DNA from: Gnetum montanum
Lineage: Eukaryota; Streptophyta; Gnetopsida; Gnetales; Gnetaceae
DNA: 25,230 nucleotides
Direction: 5' to 3'
Assembly: GCA_015680685.1 (NCBI GenBank)
Contig: MNCI01021446.1
Coordinates: 94,203-119,432, forward strand
Below are positions 8,574 to 18,649 of the stretch, piece by piece; the first letter of the stretch is position 1, and every line of letters begins with the position of its first letter. The notes beneath the pieces are model-generated. The model ran no database searches. It was given only the letters and a program-made list of their open reading frames with translations, and had not been told where the DNA came from. The position numbers and the translations under genes were made by a program.

Positions 8574-11500
8574 TGCTCATTTGTTTGTTTTGAATCTAAT
8601 ATGATTGATGTTAGTCATAACACATGGTGGATTGACTCCGGTTCTACAATCCATGTTACTAATTCCTTGCAGGGATTAGCAAACCTAAGGAAGCCAGTAG
8701 GAAGTGAGTCATGCATCTATTCGGGCAACAAGATGCACTCACATGTGGATGCAATTGGCACATGCAAATTAGTTTTAAGTAGTGGTTTTGTTTTGGATTT
8801 GGAAAGGACATTTTACATTCCTTGTTTTTCAAGGAATTTAATTTCTGTATCAAGGCTTGTATCATTGGGATTTTCCTTTAACTTTTCAGATACTATTTTC
8901 AGTGTATCTTATAGATCTGAAATAGTTGGAAATGGTACATTAACAGATGGTCTTTTTCAACTTAATTTACAAAACGACACTTCTTACACTTCTATGCATG
9001 TTCATGCTGGCATTAAGCGATGTGTTATGAATGAGGAATCCTCTATGTTATGGCATCGTAGATTAGGCCATATCTCCATTGAGAGAATCAAGCGCTTGGT
9101 AACTGATGGAGTACTTAGTACTCTTGATTTTACTGACTTTGACACTTGTGTAAACTGCATAAAGGGAAAGCAGACCAATGTGTCAAAGAAAGGTGCCAAG
9201 AGGAGTTCTGCCATATTAGAAATCATACATACGGATATTTGTAGTCCAGATATGGATGCATATGATCAACGGTATTTCATTACCTTTATTGATGACTACT
9301 CACGATACATGTATCTCTACTTGCTTCATCACAAAAATGAAGCTTTAGATGCCTTTAAGGTATTTAAGGCTGAAGTAGAGAAACAATGCGGTAAGCAAAT
9401 AAAGATAGTGAGGTCTGATAGAGGTGGTGAATACTATGGTAGATACACTGATGATGGACAAGCACCTGGTCCCTTTGCTAAGTTTCTTCAAGAGCATGGG
9501 ATTGTTGCCCAATACACTATGCCTGGTTCTCCGGACCAAAATGGTGTGGCAGAAAGAAGAAACCGAACATTATTGGACATGGTGCGGAGTATGCTTAGCA
9601 GCTCCAAGCTTCCTAAGTCTTTGTGGAATGAAGCCCTTAAGACGGCAGTGTATATATTAAACCGAGTTCCAACCAAGGCTGTCTCTAAGACACCATTTGA
9701 ATTGTGGAAAGGTTGGAAACCGAGTTTGCGACATATACGCATTTGGGGATGCCCGTCTGAGGTAAGAGTCTATAATCCACAAGAGAAGAAGCTAGACCCT
9801 AGGACCATAAGTGGGTATTTCGTTGGATATGCCGAACGGTCTAAGGGATACAGATTTTATTGTCCATCACATACTACTAGGTTTGTGGAATCAAGGAATG
9901 CTAAATTTCTTGAGAATGACTTGATTAGTGGGAGTCATCATTCCTGGAACGAAATTCCAGCGACTGATCATGCGGATGCTCAACCCTCTACTTCAAGTAC
10001 TCGATTGATTGTTGTACACAACACGCCTACAGTACAAATACGTGATGTACATCCACCAGTCGTTGAAGTTCCACAAACTGCTGGTCAAGACATAGTAGAT
10101 CCAGCTGAACAACAGATACCAGTTCCTGTTGAACAGCCCGTTGATCATCTTGCCCCTCAGGAGCCTGATGAACCAACATTAAGACGATCTACTAGAATAA
10201 AGCGATCAGCGATTCCTAGTGACTATATAGTGTATCTACAGGAATCTGACTACAACATAGGAGCCGAAAATGATCCTGACACGTTTTCACAAGCCATGAG
10301 TTGTAAGGAATCCGACTTATGGTATGATGCCATGAAAGATGAGATGAACTCTATGTCCACTAATGGAGTCTGGGATCTTGTCAAGTTGCCCAATGGTGTT
10401 AAAGCCATAGGATCCAAATGGGTCTTCAAGACTAAAAGAGACTCCTTGGGCAACATTGAAAGATATAAGGCTAGACTTGTTGCCAAAGGGTTCACTCAGC
10501 AGGAGGGAATAGATTACATGGAGACCTTTTCTCCTGTATCTAAGAAGGACTCCCTTCGTGTGATCATGGCATTGGTAGCTCACTTTGATTTTGAACTACA
10601 TCAAATGGATGTGAAAACAACATTCCTTAATGGTGATCTAGAGGAAGAGGTTTATATGAAACAACCTGAAGGATTCTCCTCTAATGATGGTGAGCAATTG
10701 GTATGCAAGCTTAAGAAGTCTATATATGGCTTGAAACAGGCCTCCCGTCAGTGGTATTTGAAATTCCATGATGTCATCACTTCATTTGGCTTTGAAGAAA
10801 ACATCATGGATCAATGCATATACCAGAAGGTCAGTGGGAGTAAAATCTGTTTTCTTGTCCTCTATGTGGATGATATCCTTCTTGCAACCAATGATCATGG
10901 ATTTTTATATGCGGTGAAACAATTTCTCTCTAAGAATTTTGACATGAAGGATATGGGTGAGGCATCTTATGTCCTTGGCATTAAGATCCATAGGGATAGA
11001 TCTAGATATATTCTGGGTCTATCGCAGGAAACCTATATTAATAAAGTTCTAGAGAGGTTTCGGATGAAAGATTGTTCACCAAGTATTGCACCCATTGTAA
11101 AGGGTGACAGGTTCAATTTGAACCAGTGCCCTATGAATGATTTAGAGAAAAGTCACATGAGCAACATTCCATATGCTTCAGCTGTTGGAAGCCTTATGTA
11201 TGCTCAGGTCTGCACACGACCTGACATTGCATTTGCTGTGGGGATGTTGGGCCGATATCAGAGTAATCCAGGTATCGACCACTGGAAGGCTGCAAAGAAA
11301 GTCATGAGGTACCTTCAAGGTACAAAGGATTACATGCTTATGTATCGACGAACTGACCATTTGGAGGTGATTGGCTACTCCGATTCAGACTTTGCTGGCT
11401 GCGTTGATTCCAGGAAATCAACATCAGGTTATGTTTTTATGCTAGCTGGAGGAGCCATCTCCTGGAGGAGTGGAAAGCAAACCTTGGTTGCTACTTCCAC

Positions 11501-11843
11501 AATGGAGGCAGAGTTCGTTTCTTGTTTTGAGGCTACTTCACATGGTGTATGGTTAAAGAGTTTCATATCAGGGCTTAGAATTCTGGATTCAATATCTAGG
11601 CCATTACAGATATTTTGTGACAATTCAGCTGCTGTCTTTATGGCTAAGAATAATAAGAGTGGCAGTCGAAATAAACACGTCGACATAAAGTACTTAGCCA
11701 TAAGGGATCGCATTAAAGAAAATAAAGTGGTCATAGATCATATCAGCACTGAATTAATGCTAGCTGATCCTTTGACCAAAGGAATGCCACCACGGTCATT
11801 CAAGGATCATGTCACTCGGATGGGACTTGGTTCCATGATGTAA
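8574..11843 (+). CDS. pol: Copia pol polyprotein: protease, integrase, reverse transcriptase, RNase H
   Basis: This is an open frame in phase with gag. The first Met is at 8601, giving 1,080 residues; residue numbers below count from it. Protease: W-I-D12-S-G. Integrase zinc region: H152, H157, C183, C186. Integrase core: D212 (HTDI), D273 (RSDRGGEY), E318 (QNGVAERRN). A variable linker at 430-530 is followed by reverse transcriptase: KWVFKTKRD, D670 (QMDVKTTFLNG, where most relatives have KTAFLNG) and YVDD at 755-758. RNase H: D928/D930 (GYSDSDFAG), E969/E971 (MEAEF), D1007 (CDNSA), then HVDIK and ADPLTKG. It would process particles, copy RNA to DNA and integrate it. All catalytic residues are present; only the upstream stop at 8571 separates it from gag. 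No downstream gene follows before the PPT. Confidence 0.95.
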   Translation, partial: CSFVCFESNMIDVSHNTWWIDSGSTIHVTNSLQGLANLRKPVGSESCIYSGNKMHSHVDAIGTCKLVLSSGFVLDLERTFYIPCFSRNLISVSRLVSLGFSFNFSDTIFSVSYRSEIVGNGTLTDGLFQLNLQNDTSYTSMHVHAGIKRCVMNEESSMLWHRRLGHISIERIKRLVTDGVLSTLDFTDFDTCVNCIKGKQTNVSKKGAKRSSAILEIIHTDICSPDMDAYDQRYFITFIDDYSRYMYLYLLHHKNEALDAFKVFKAEVEKQCGKQIKIVRSDRGGEYYGRYTDDGQAPGPFAKFLQEHGIVAQYTMPGSPDQNGVAERRNRTLLDMVRSMLSSSKLPKSLWNEALKTAVYILNRVPTKAVSKTPFELWKGWKPSLRHIRIWGCPSEVRVYNPQEKKLDPRTISGYFVGYAERSKGYRFYCPSHTTRFVESRNAKFLENDLISGSHHSWNEIPATDHADAQPSTSSTRLIVVHNTPTVQIRDVHPPVVEVPQTAGQDIVDPAEQQIPVPVEQPVDHLAPQEPDEPTLRRSTRIKRSAIPSDYIVYLQESDYNIGAENDPDTFSQAMSCKESDLWYDAMKDEMNSMSTNGVWDLVKLPNGVKAIGSKWVFKTKRDSLGNIERYKARLVAKGFTQQEGIDYMETFSPVSKKDSLRVIMALVAHFDFELHQMDVKTTFLNGDLEEEVYMKQPEGFSSNDGEQLVCKLKKSIYGLKQASRQWYLKFHDVITSFGFEENIMDQCIYQKVSGSKICFLVLYVDDILLATNDHGFLYAVKQFLSKNFDMKDMGEASYVLGIKIHRDRSRYILGLSQETYINKVLERFRMKDCSPSIAPIVKGDRFNLNQCPMNDLEKSHMSNIPYASAVGSLMYAQVCTRPDIAFAVGMLGRYQSNPGIDHWKAAKKVMRYLQGTKDYMLMYRRTDHLEVIGYSDSDFAGCVDSRKSTSGYVFMLAGGAISWRSGKQTLVATSTMEAEFVSCFEATSHGVWLKSFISGLRILDSISRPLQIFCDNSAAVFMAKNNKSGSRNKHVDIKYLAIRDRIKENKVVIDHISTELMLADPLTKGMPPRSFKDHVTRMGLGSMM

Positions 11844-12119
11844 TATGTTGTACAACATTACAGTGTTAATGAAACTCTATTCAGTTGTGCGTTTTCTCAT
11901 ACAGTTGCGCATAAAGTCATTTGAGAACACACACATAAGATCGGACCGCGAATAAACATTGGGTTTGTTCATACAGTCAAAGTTACCATATAAAGGAATT
12001 AACTTTGAGAAATAATACATTGTAATACATGGAAGATACTACTCGCATTAAGAGGAACTATCGCCATGATTCACGTATTTGTTTCTTGAAAGTTGGATAT
12101 TAGAATAAATATGGAGACC
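11844..12119 (+). other. Copia 3' untranslated region
   Basis: This is non-coding sequence between the pol stop and the PPT. It holds short repeated motifs such as AGTTGTGCGTTTTCTCATACAG and a near copy AGTTGCGCATAAAG about 24 bases later. No extra gene (for example an env-like frame) is present. Confidence 0.7.
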
Positions 12120-12130
12120 AAGTGGGAGAT
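12120..12130 (+). promoter_or_regulatory. Polypurine tract of the copia element
   Basis: AAGTGGGAGAT lies immediately before the 3' LTR and is the plus-strand primer site. The sequence GTGGGAGATTGT at this junction is typical of plant copia elements. Confidence 0.88.
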
Positions 12131-12613
12131 TGTAACAATGAATTAGCAGTTTATTATTTGCAAACTACACTTTCTGTTTCTACTGTCGGATAGTTTTAGA
12201 ATTTTTCCCTTGGACAGCAACATGACAGTTTTCGTTGCAATCCATCCGTTCCAACCGATTGATTGTTATCTAGAAATGGTCTCATATTTTTCTAATAACT
12301 GGTAACTGATTCCTGGACCTTCTGACTTCTTGATGGGAGAACAAGGCACGGGGAATCAATTGCAGTGTAGCAGTTTAGGTCCCTTTCACAGTCGCTTACA
12401 ATCTGCATACACCATCACCGCAGAGCGCCCGTGTGAAAGTTGATCCGGAACATTTAGGCATCAATGGCATCAATGGCTGGAGGTCAGTTCGATCTATTTT
12501 TCAAATTGATTTGTGCATTTTTTGTTTCATGCACATTTGTAGATTAAGAGATCTATTTTTACATGCTTCCGCTTGTGCAATCCAGTTTTGATGCACTAGA
12601 AAGATTTCTAACA
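12131..12613 (+). repeat. 3' LTR of the copia element, 483 bp
   Basis: It has TG...CA ends and aligns over its whole length with the 5' LTR. Differences: 13 substitutions, a 1-bp T insertion and a 4-bp insertion. The ATG-exon and donor (ATG 12464, donor GT 12483-12484) are conserved. The target duplication TTTTC follows at 12614-12618. Confidence 0.96.
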
Positions 12614-12618
12614 TTTTC

Positions 12619-13121
12619 CACCCATGGGTTATTTTATTTTCCCCTCCTATTTCATTCTTCACTTTGTTACGAGTGTCTCGTAAGAAATATGAAAAACATC
12701 TTAGCTGTATTGCTTATCAGTTGCCGAGTTGAGTTACTACAATCCGAAGCTTTCCAATATAGTTTTTATATGAGTTAACATGTATTGTTTTTTGCCCTTT
12801 TTTTAATTGGAGGGAAAAATCAAAAGAGTAAAAAGCTGTCATCAACTAGAGAGTGAACCATCATCAGTCATTTCAGCTACCTTCAGTGATGCGACTTGTC
12901 ATGAACTATTTATGAATGGTTGAATAATACCTTAATTTTTAATACATGCATTCTATAAATTAAAGTCTCAAATAACCAGCTTGATATTTTATGTATAACC
13001 TGATCTAGATAATAATGGCTTTAGATTGCATTGCTTTTTCTTCTCTTAAATGCAAACAAATTCAAATGACCACCTTTTTGATATGTCTATGTTCTAATAT
13101 TTTAGTTTTTTTGTGTGGCAG
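12619..13121 (+). other. Probable intron or flank before the host exon
   Basis: This AT-rich sequence has no coding support and ends in a pyrimidine-rich acceptor TTTTTTTGTGTGGCAG (AG at 13120-13121). No earlier exon of the downstream host gene is visible to the left of the copia element, so any upstream exons lie outside the window or are lost. Confidence 0.55.
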
Positions 13122-13684
13122 GTTTTTGTGGTGAAACAGAGGAGGATCATGCTGAAACATTAAGCCTCATGAGGTCTGTAGGATATGATATGGCTTACAT
13201 GTTTGCCTACAGCACGAGGGAGAAAACACATGCCCATCGAAAATACATAGACGATGTCCCAGATGATGTGAAGCAAAGAAGATTGTCAGAACTCATAAGT
13301 GTCTTCAGAGAATCATCAGTTCAGAGGTATGAATCTCAAATTGGTACCACCCAGCTTGTACTGGTTGAGGGCCCTAACAAAAGAGCTCCAACAAAAGAGC
13401 TCCAGAAATTGAACTGGTAGGAAAGAATGATGCAGGCCACAGAGTGGTATTTAAAAATATTCCTAGATAAATGTATTTTGCAACAAGGTGCTATTTCACC
13501 AACCGGTGTACAAAATATGTCCTCCTCAGACGGAGGAGGTCATGTGATCGGTAGCATGAAAAGAAACCCTTGCATCGGTGATTATGTTGGAGTCCAAATA
13601 ACAAAATCAGGTGGAGCTTCACTGTCAGGAGAGGTCCTTGCTCTAACAGATCTAAAATGTTTCTACAGCACCCATGAAACATAG
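13122..13684 (+). pseudogene. Terminal exon of a CDK5RAP1/MiaB-like methylthiotransferase gene, frameshifted
   Basis: CDK5RAP1/MiaB proteins are radical-SAM enzymes that methylthiolate isopentenyl-adenosine in tRNA; plant forms are predicted organellar. After acceptor GGCAG the exon reads [36 protein letters not shown] (end of the radical-SAM domain) and [15 protein letters not shown] (TRAM-domain start). Then a perfect 14-bp tandem duplication, AACAAAAGAGCTCC at 13376-13389 and 13390-13403, shifts the frame to a stop at 13418-13420. In the shifted frame the expected [14 protein letters not shown] follows until TAA 13468-13470. The original frame resumes near 13559 with IGDYVGVQITKSGGASLSGE and ends at 13684. 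A second, unplaced indel is needed. The catalytic cysteines lie in earlier exons, not seen here. Family call is strong; pseudogene status rests on two shifts. Confidence 0.88.
13376..13403 (+). repeat. 14-bp perfect tandem duplication in the CDK5RAP1-like exon
   Basis: AACAAAAGAGCTCC occurs twice with no gap. Fourteen is not a multiple of three, so it breaks the reading frame. Removing one copy in thought restores the family reading at this point, which marks it as a secondary event. Confidence 0.95.
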
Positions 13685-14254
13685 AACTCTCATGTATAAC
13701 AAGCGATTATCGTTTTCTTTTTGATTTTTTAAAATCATTTACACCACACTAACCAGTTGATTTCATTTAATGCATCTCATTTAAAAGAAGAAATTTACTT
13801 TTCCTTGATCACAATGAGCATGTGAATTTTGTGTTAAAATAGTTTTGTAAAATTGCAGTTGGTACACAATTATACTATCAGAATAAGCAATTATCCTGGT
13901 TGTAAAATAAAGAAGCAATGGTGCATCTTATTCATTCTTTGGACACAGATTTTGAGACTTGCTGATGCCGTTCTCCGTTACCGGTTCTTTAAGCGTGTTA
14001 TTCTTTTATAAGATAGAACTCACAAGTAACTCAGCTGAGAGAACACTTAACCACAACACCAAAGAAAGCTTTATTAATAGCAAAAGAAAACAAAGCTTGC
14101 AAAGGACTCAAGGAATGCTTCAGAATGATCAAGGCGTTTCTACTCTGGATGTCTCTTGAGGTACTTAAATAAGATGCGAAGGCTAATGAATGGCTTACAA
14201 CAAAAAAGTGTTGGTCAAGGAAATGAACAACCTTATATCTTAACTACATATGTA
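13685..14254. other. 3' flank of the host exon, no gene seen
   Basis: This is AT-rich flank. The 66-codon frame at 13959-14159 has no recognisable domain. The sequence around 14030-14160 is less AT-rich and repeat-like in character, but I cannot name it. Confidence 0.4.
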
Positions 14255-14447
14255 TAACATAGTATCTGCTCCACACTATAATGTATAGTAGATTCTCCTT
14301 GTTGGATGGATAGGTAAGCATCTTATTCCTCATCCGAACCATCATTTTAACATAGTACATGATTAAGTTGTCCCACTATAATGTATAGTAGATTCTCCTC
14401 ATTGGATGGATAAAAAAGTATCTTATTTTTCATTCGACCCATCATTG
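14255..14447. repeat. About 100-bp tandem duplication at the outer end of the left inverted arm
   Basis: The block CACTATAATGTATAGTAGAT followed by TCTCCT and TTGGATGGATA occurs at 14274 and again at 14374, with the surrounding 95 bases or so also repeated. The constant offset is 100 bp. A related single copy occurs in reverse complement near 19885-19960. Confidence 0.85.
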
Positions 14448-15305
14448 TTGTTTGACTAGACATTATTGGAGATTAATGATTCTTCATCATTTTCATTTTG
14501 CTAAAATGAGTGGAATTGGACGTGTGATGTCTAAACCATTAAATCTGACAAAGTTATCCAACAAATAAAATTTTGGATTGATGGGATGATTAATGTTTTT
14601 ATTCTAGCAATGTTAGACTAAATCACACTTATTAATAATATAAATATCATTATGATACAGATATACATATGGTGGGGTGTTGGATCTTCTACGCATGATA
14701 TGTGTAAAAAGATACTAGGATGAGGGCTCTCCAAATTGTCATTCATAAACCTCCTTTGCCACAGGGTTGGTGTAAAAGTTATAGTCATTATGATTATTAT
14801 TGTGGTCTATCAATTTGGTTGGAGTTCCTTGTGATAAATGAAATAGATGGTGCCCATGCGAGCTCCACCAATCCCAAAATTCTGGGGTTAGTCCATTCCA
14901 TACATCCAAAGTAATTTGGAAAACATGGCAATTATTGTGAAAATTATGTAATGGCTAAGTCCTCTAGATCTAATATTTAAATCAAACATGTTGTACTAGG
15001 ATATTTTCTACATATGGATTGTTTTAAGTCTATGAGAGATCCCTTTACTTGCATAACATGTAAGCAAATAACCAACAAAACTTGTAAACATATTAACATT
15101 TCTTTCAAAATAGTTAGCAAGGAAAGAAACATCCCTCCAAAAGAAGTGTGTTGACTACCTATTCCATCCTTCTCGAAGAAAAACATTTGTAAATGGAATT
15201 CTTTAGTAAGAAAAAGCCAAAGAATTAGTTTTACCAAAAATATATTTACTAGTAAGGTCAAATTTTGTTAACCAGAGTGACAATCAAATTAATCAGGAAT
15301 TAGCA
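14349..15305 (+). repeat. Left arm of a large imperfect inverted repeat
   Basis: Over most of its length this arm is the reverse complement of 19120-19983. Anchors include AATTTGGAAAACATGG (left near 14910-14927; reverse complement near 19533-19550), ATTCATAAACCTCCTTTG-type text, GAATTCTTTAGTAAGAAAAA and CAAATTAAxCAxGAATTAGC at the inner end. The left arm has about 120 extra bases near 14450-14570. In plus orientation it corresponds to the upstream part of the minus-strand caulimovirid copy on the right. Small reading-frame islands are shared (WCKSYSHY, SSTNPKIL), with a shared stop after the residues HPK, so coding is uncertain. The match ends at the ambiguous base 15306. Confidence 0.82.
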
Positions 15306-15306
15306 N
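15306..15306. other. Ambiguous base (N) exactly at the inner end of the left arm
   Basis: The N falls immediately after the last base that matches the right arm. It may mark an assembly or consensus join. The only other N in the window (21806) also falls at a repeat boundary. Confidence 0.9.
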
Positions 15307-16547
15307 GTTATGTGATGAGTTGCAATTTGGTTAGCTACATAGATGAGGTCTCGTTGATGCATCGTATCATTCGTCGACGTAGTGTCTGTATTCAATTATA
15401 AATATGCGTTCACCAGCCGCATTTATGGCAATTGAGATTTTTTAGTAGAGAAGCTCTTGCAGTTTGTTTATTTGAGAGTTAGAATTTTCCTCCTGAGTGC
15501 CCTCAACAAGAGTTATGGAGTGTATGGATCTTTATTCAAGCATTGTTGTACCTGAGCACGATAGTGTGTGCAACAATAAAGATGAGCTTTCTGATAAACC
15601 TTGCAACACTTTGGATAGATTAAATATTTTATTTATGCATTTAATTTTTTCAATTATTTAATAAATTTTTTCTAGTAATTAAGTTAAGGAAGCAATTAAG
15701 CAAGATAAATTAAACACATAAGTACGACTGCTTCAAGTGTAACATGTATTCGCTTGGTAATCCCAGCAACGTTATTGCTTGGTATGCCCAATAGTGGATA
15801 CGTGGGTTCAAGATGTGTGCGGAAAGTGGGACCAAATGGTTATGTTAGGAGTAGTTAGATATTAGTTAATTAGTTAATTAAAATTAGTTAATCCAATTAC
15901 TTTTATTTCCCTTCAAACATCAAACCCATAAAATACAAAATGTTAAAAATTAGATGCCTCAATTACACTTAACCATACCAGTGTATGTCACAAGTGTAAT
16001 TAGGAAGACAACGATTGACCTTAAGGCAAAGATTCACTTCTTAGAAGACTAGTGCGCTTGAAACTACAAAGTCCGCAGAATTCAACCAAATCACGCGTGA
16101 ATGCTTGTGATTCATATGGTTGGGCATAGGGGTACCTTGCCACTCTTCATTATGTAAGTCACTTCTAACTATAAATTTTTCATTTTGTCAAATAATTTGA
16201 AGCTTTCTATTCCTTTAATAATAGCTAATAACTGTGTGTGTTGTCGTAATTAAGTTGGGCTTAGTTGAAGCTTCCAAATGCATACCAACACATATTCTTT
16301 ATTGTCTACTCTTTCTTTTAGAATAACTCCCCAAAACTTGTTTGAGGCATCATTCTCCATTGTTTCATTTCCTAGGATATGTAACTTTGGTAAATTCTCA
16401 CACTTATTTTTTTATTCATTATAGCTGTGCATTCTTCACTTCATTTTGGTGGATTAGTGTAGGGGTGGCACCTCAATAAATCCTAGTAAGATCCATTCCA
16501 CAAATTTCAAGTAGATCTAGCTTAGAAAATAAGAACAACATAATGAA
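15307..16547. other. Spacer between the inverted arms, non-coding
   Basis: No gene is supported. There is a TATAAATA at about 15397-15404 and an AATAAA near 15577, spaced as in an LTR or pararetrovirus promoter/R region. At 15840-15890 a TTAATTAG-rich block (TAGTTAATTAGTTAATTAAA) occurs. None of these is diagnostic alone. Confidence 0.35.
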
Positions 16548-17060
16548 ATGGAGAAAAAGCTCCCTTATATTAAGAAAACTCTCAAAATACAGAGAAAATA
16601 CATCAAAGATCAAGAGCCAAGCTCAACTCACAACTCTCCAAAGGATCTTAGAAGTTGCACATGTCCCCTCTTAATCCTCAATTACTCACCATGGAGCCCA
16701 AGCTCAAGACAAGACACTCATAAGAGATTTTCTCAACCTCTATTAAGTGCTCTTCCTTGCCTCTCACTCAATTTCCTTGCACAAGCTCTTTTCTTGCACA
16801 AGCTCTCAACACTCAAGAGCTTTCTCTCTTTTATTCTTGCTAAGGTACCAACAATGGTAAATTACATCAATATTTATGAACAACTAGAAGACAAGAAGCC
16901 TAGAAATCTTTTCTTAACTCACTTTGAGATTCTTTAGACATTTCCCAAGTCTTCTCACCTCTACCCAACTATTTCCATCATTTTCCATCTTGTTTGGTTG
17001 TTTTCCAAATTGGGACGAGTGTTTTTAGAAGTTTCCTCGGCCATAGGGGTCATCTCTGAC
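16548..17060. other. Pyrimidine-rich stretch with a 129-codon frame, unassigned
   Basis: The plus-strand frame 16548-16937 (Ser/Leu/Lys rich) has no recognisable domain. The DNA is CT-rich on the plus strand, with a local direct repeat TTGCACAAGCTCTT/TTGCACAAGCTCTC near 16780-16808. I regard the frame as a by-product of composition, not a gene. Confidence 0.35.
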
Positions 17061-17067
17061 CTTCAGA

Positions 17068-17320
17068 AGATGTCTCCTATGTCAACTTAGCTCTCGGGGA
17101 AGATGTCTTCTATTTTAGGGAGATGTCTTCTCCTGGGCCAAGAGGCCTCCTATCATGCCAAGATTTATTGCCCAAGACCTCTTCTTGTTTGGGAAGATGT
17201 CTCCTCCAAACGTGTTCTTCCCAGACAAGATGTTTATCCTAAAACTTCTAAAATTTTCCAAGATGTCTTCTCTAACTTCAAGACATCTATGGTCACCTCC
17301 AAGTCTTCGCTAAGACATCT
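17068..17320. repeat. Dispersed AGATGTCTYCT microrepeat cluster
   Basis: AGATGTCT(C/T)CT occurs five times in about 200 bp (17068, 17101, 17121, 17195, 17261) with irregular spacing. Its core also appears reversed as AGACATCT at 17281 and 17313. It is not a simple tandem array. It lies just downstream (in minus-strand sense) of the caulimovirid reverse transcriptase relic. Confidence 0.8.
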
Positions 17321-17399
17321 CCTAGCCTTCTAAAACATCTTTTTCAAGCCCAAAACTTGCAAAACATACATGTAGGGCACAACAAGGGGATTGGAAGAG

Positions 17400-18180
17400 G
17401 TGTCCTTACACCATGGATTCTTGGTGAATTATTTATTAAGGATATTTCTATTCTTAAAAATATTTTGGTAAAATCTAGCCAAGTAGTTGATGCATCCCAG
17501 AAATCTTTGTAGTTGTGTTTTGTCAATTATTTCATCTAGGAAATTCTTGAGGTTGGTTAGCACATGCTACCACATGAGAATATTATCATTAGAAATTTGT
17601 TTGCCCAAGAAGGAAACCTTTGGTATTGCAAGTATCATCTTTGTTAGAAATAATGCTATACTATTAGCAAAGGTAACTTTATAGAATTTTTGTAGATGTT
17701 GGAGATGCTACTTTGCAAATTTAATGAATATTAAAATATCATCAATATATGCAATTAAAAAGGAAAAACAAAAATTAAAAAATTTATCCATAGTTTATTG
17801 GAAAATTGAGGGAGCAAGTTTAAGACCAAATGGTAAAATGATCCATTTGAACAAACCATGAGATACTATAAAAGTAATTTTATATTAATCTTTGGGGATA
17901 ACTCTAATTTGCCAAAAGCCACTTTTTAGATCAAATTTAGAATAAATATGATTTCTTTGGATTTGTTGTAATAAGTTATTCTTGGAATAGGATATTTTAT
18001 TGCTTCTATATTATCATTAAGTGGCTTATATTTAACAATTAAACATTTCTTACCCATCACTTGCTTATTATGTTTATTCACATAACAAGTTGCATAAGAG
18101 AATGGATTTTTACTGGGTTGTATAAGTCTTTTATGTAGTAAATCTTGTATTTACTTTTGGCATTCTTTTCTCAAAGATGG
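17400..18180 (-). pseudogene. Endogenous caulimovirid reverse transcriptase relic
   Basis: This is the reverse transcriptase domain of an endogenous plant pararetrovirus (Caulimoviridae), broken. Minus-strand text in order: an N-terminal part near 18150-18040 with PSKNPFS, YVNKH and a V-x-Y-K-P-L-N-D segment; one frame change near 17965; FDLKSGFWQI at 17935-17906; the active-site box YIDDIL at 17749-17732; and QLQRFLGC at about 17515-17492. The last three share one frame, interrupted by at least four in-frame stops (for example just before the F-K-W-I segment and after A-K near 17715). The F-D-x-K-S-G-F-W-Q and Q-L-Q-R-F-L-G signatures favour Caulimoviridae over Ty3/gypsy, where LRSFLGL-type text is usual. 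RNase H is not recognised downstream. It is non-functional by inspection. Confidence 0.75.
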
Positions 18181-18649
18181 AGACATTCCAATATGATGAG
18201 TTGTCATTTTGGGAACTTTACCATTTTTGAATTTAAAATCAATATTGCACCAGTGAGATTTAATATGCCAAAAAGCATTTGGATCATCTCTTGCACAATC
18301 TCTTATAATTTTGCTCTTGATTACTTCTAATTGCTCTAGAGCTTACTCACAAAGTTAATAATTCATTAATGATTTTATTTTTTAAGTTTCTGTGATTTCT
18401 TGAAGCATGAGGTATAAGAAAACTTTCTATCAAAGGAAACATTATTAAGAGAAACATAATTAGTACTAATAGAATAAGGTCATAGTAAATCTAAATTGTC
18501 AATACCTATTAATATATCATATTCTAGTAACTCATAATGTAGAACTTTAATTTTTGTTTTTTATTACCTATTAAAAATTGTATGTTGGCATGATACTCAA
18601 ACCTTTGTTTGATATTGTTGAATTGCAATGCTAAAGGTTTGTTAGGGAT

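Larger units (their letters stand above)
5585..12613 (+). mobile_element. Near-complete Ty1/copia LTR retrotransposon, 7,029 bp
   Basis: The element has every copia landmark in order: 5' LTR, PBS, long leader, gag, protease, integrase, reverse transcriptase, RNase H, PPT and 3' LTR. Integrase precedes reverse transcriptase, which defines Ty1/copia. It is flanked by a perfect 5-bp direct duplication TTTTC (5580-5584 and 12614-12618). The LTRs differ by 13 substitutions (10 transitions) and two indels (1 and 4 bp), about 2.7 percent, so the insertion is fairly young compared with everything else in the window. Two in-frame stops in gag-pol make this copy non-autonomous for full polyprotein. I did not assign it to a named lineage. 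Confidence 0.97.

Noticed and set aside
12619-12700. Continuation of the old copia integrase, including a GGE triplet, right of the element
   Set aside because: The frame is open but spacing from GGE to the next conserved block does not fit the family; too weak to annotate.
14720-14914. 64-codon frame in the left arm conserved with the right arm
   Set aside because: Both copies share a stop after HPK and lose similarity in reading frame afterwards, so shared ancestry explains it without coding function.
16548-16937. 129-codon plus-strand frame
   Set aside because: Low-complexity Ser/Leu/Lys composition from a CT-rich stretch; no domain and no splice or promoter context.
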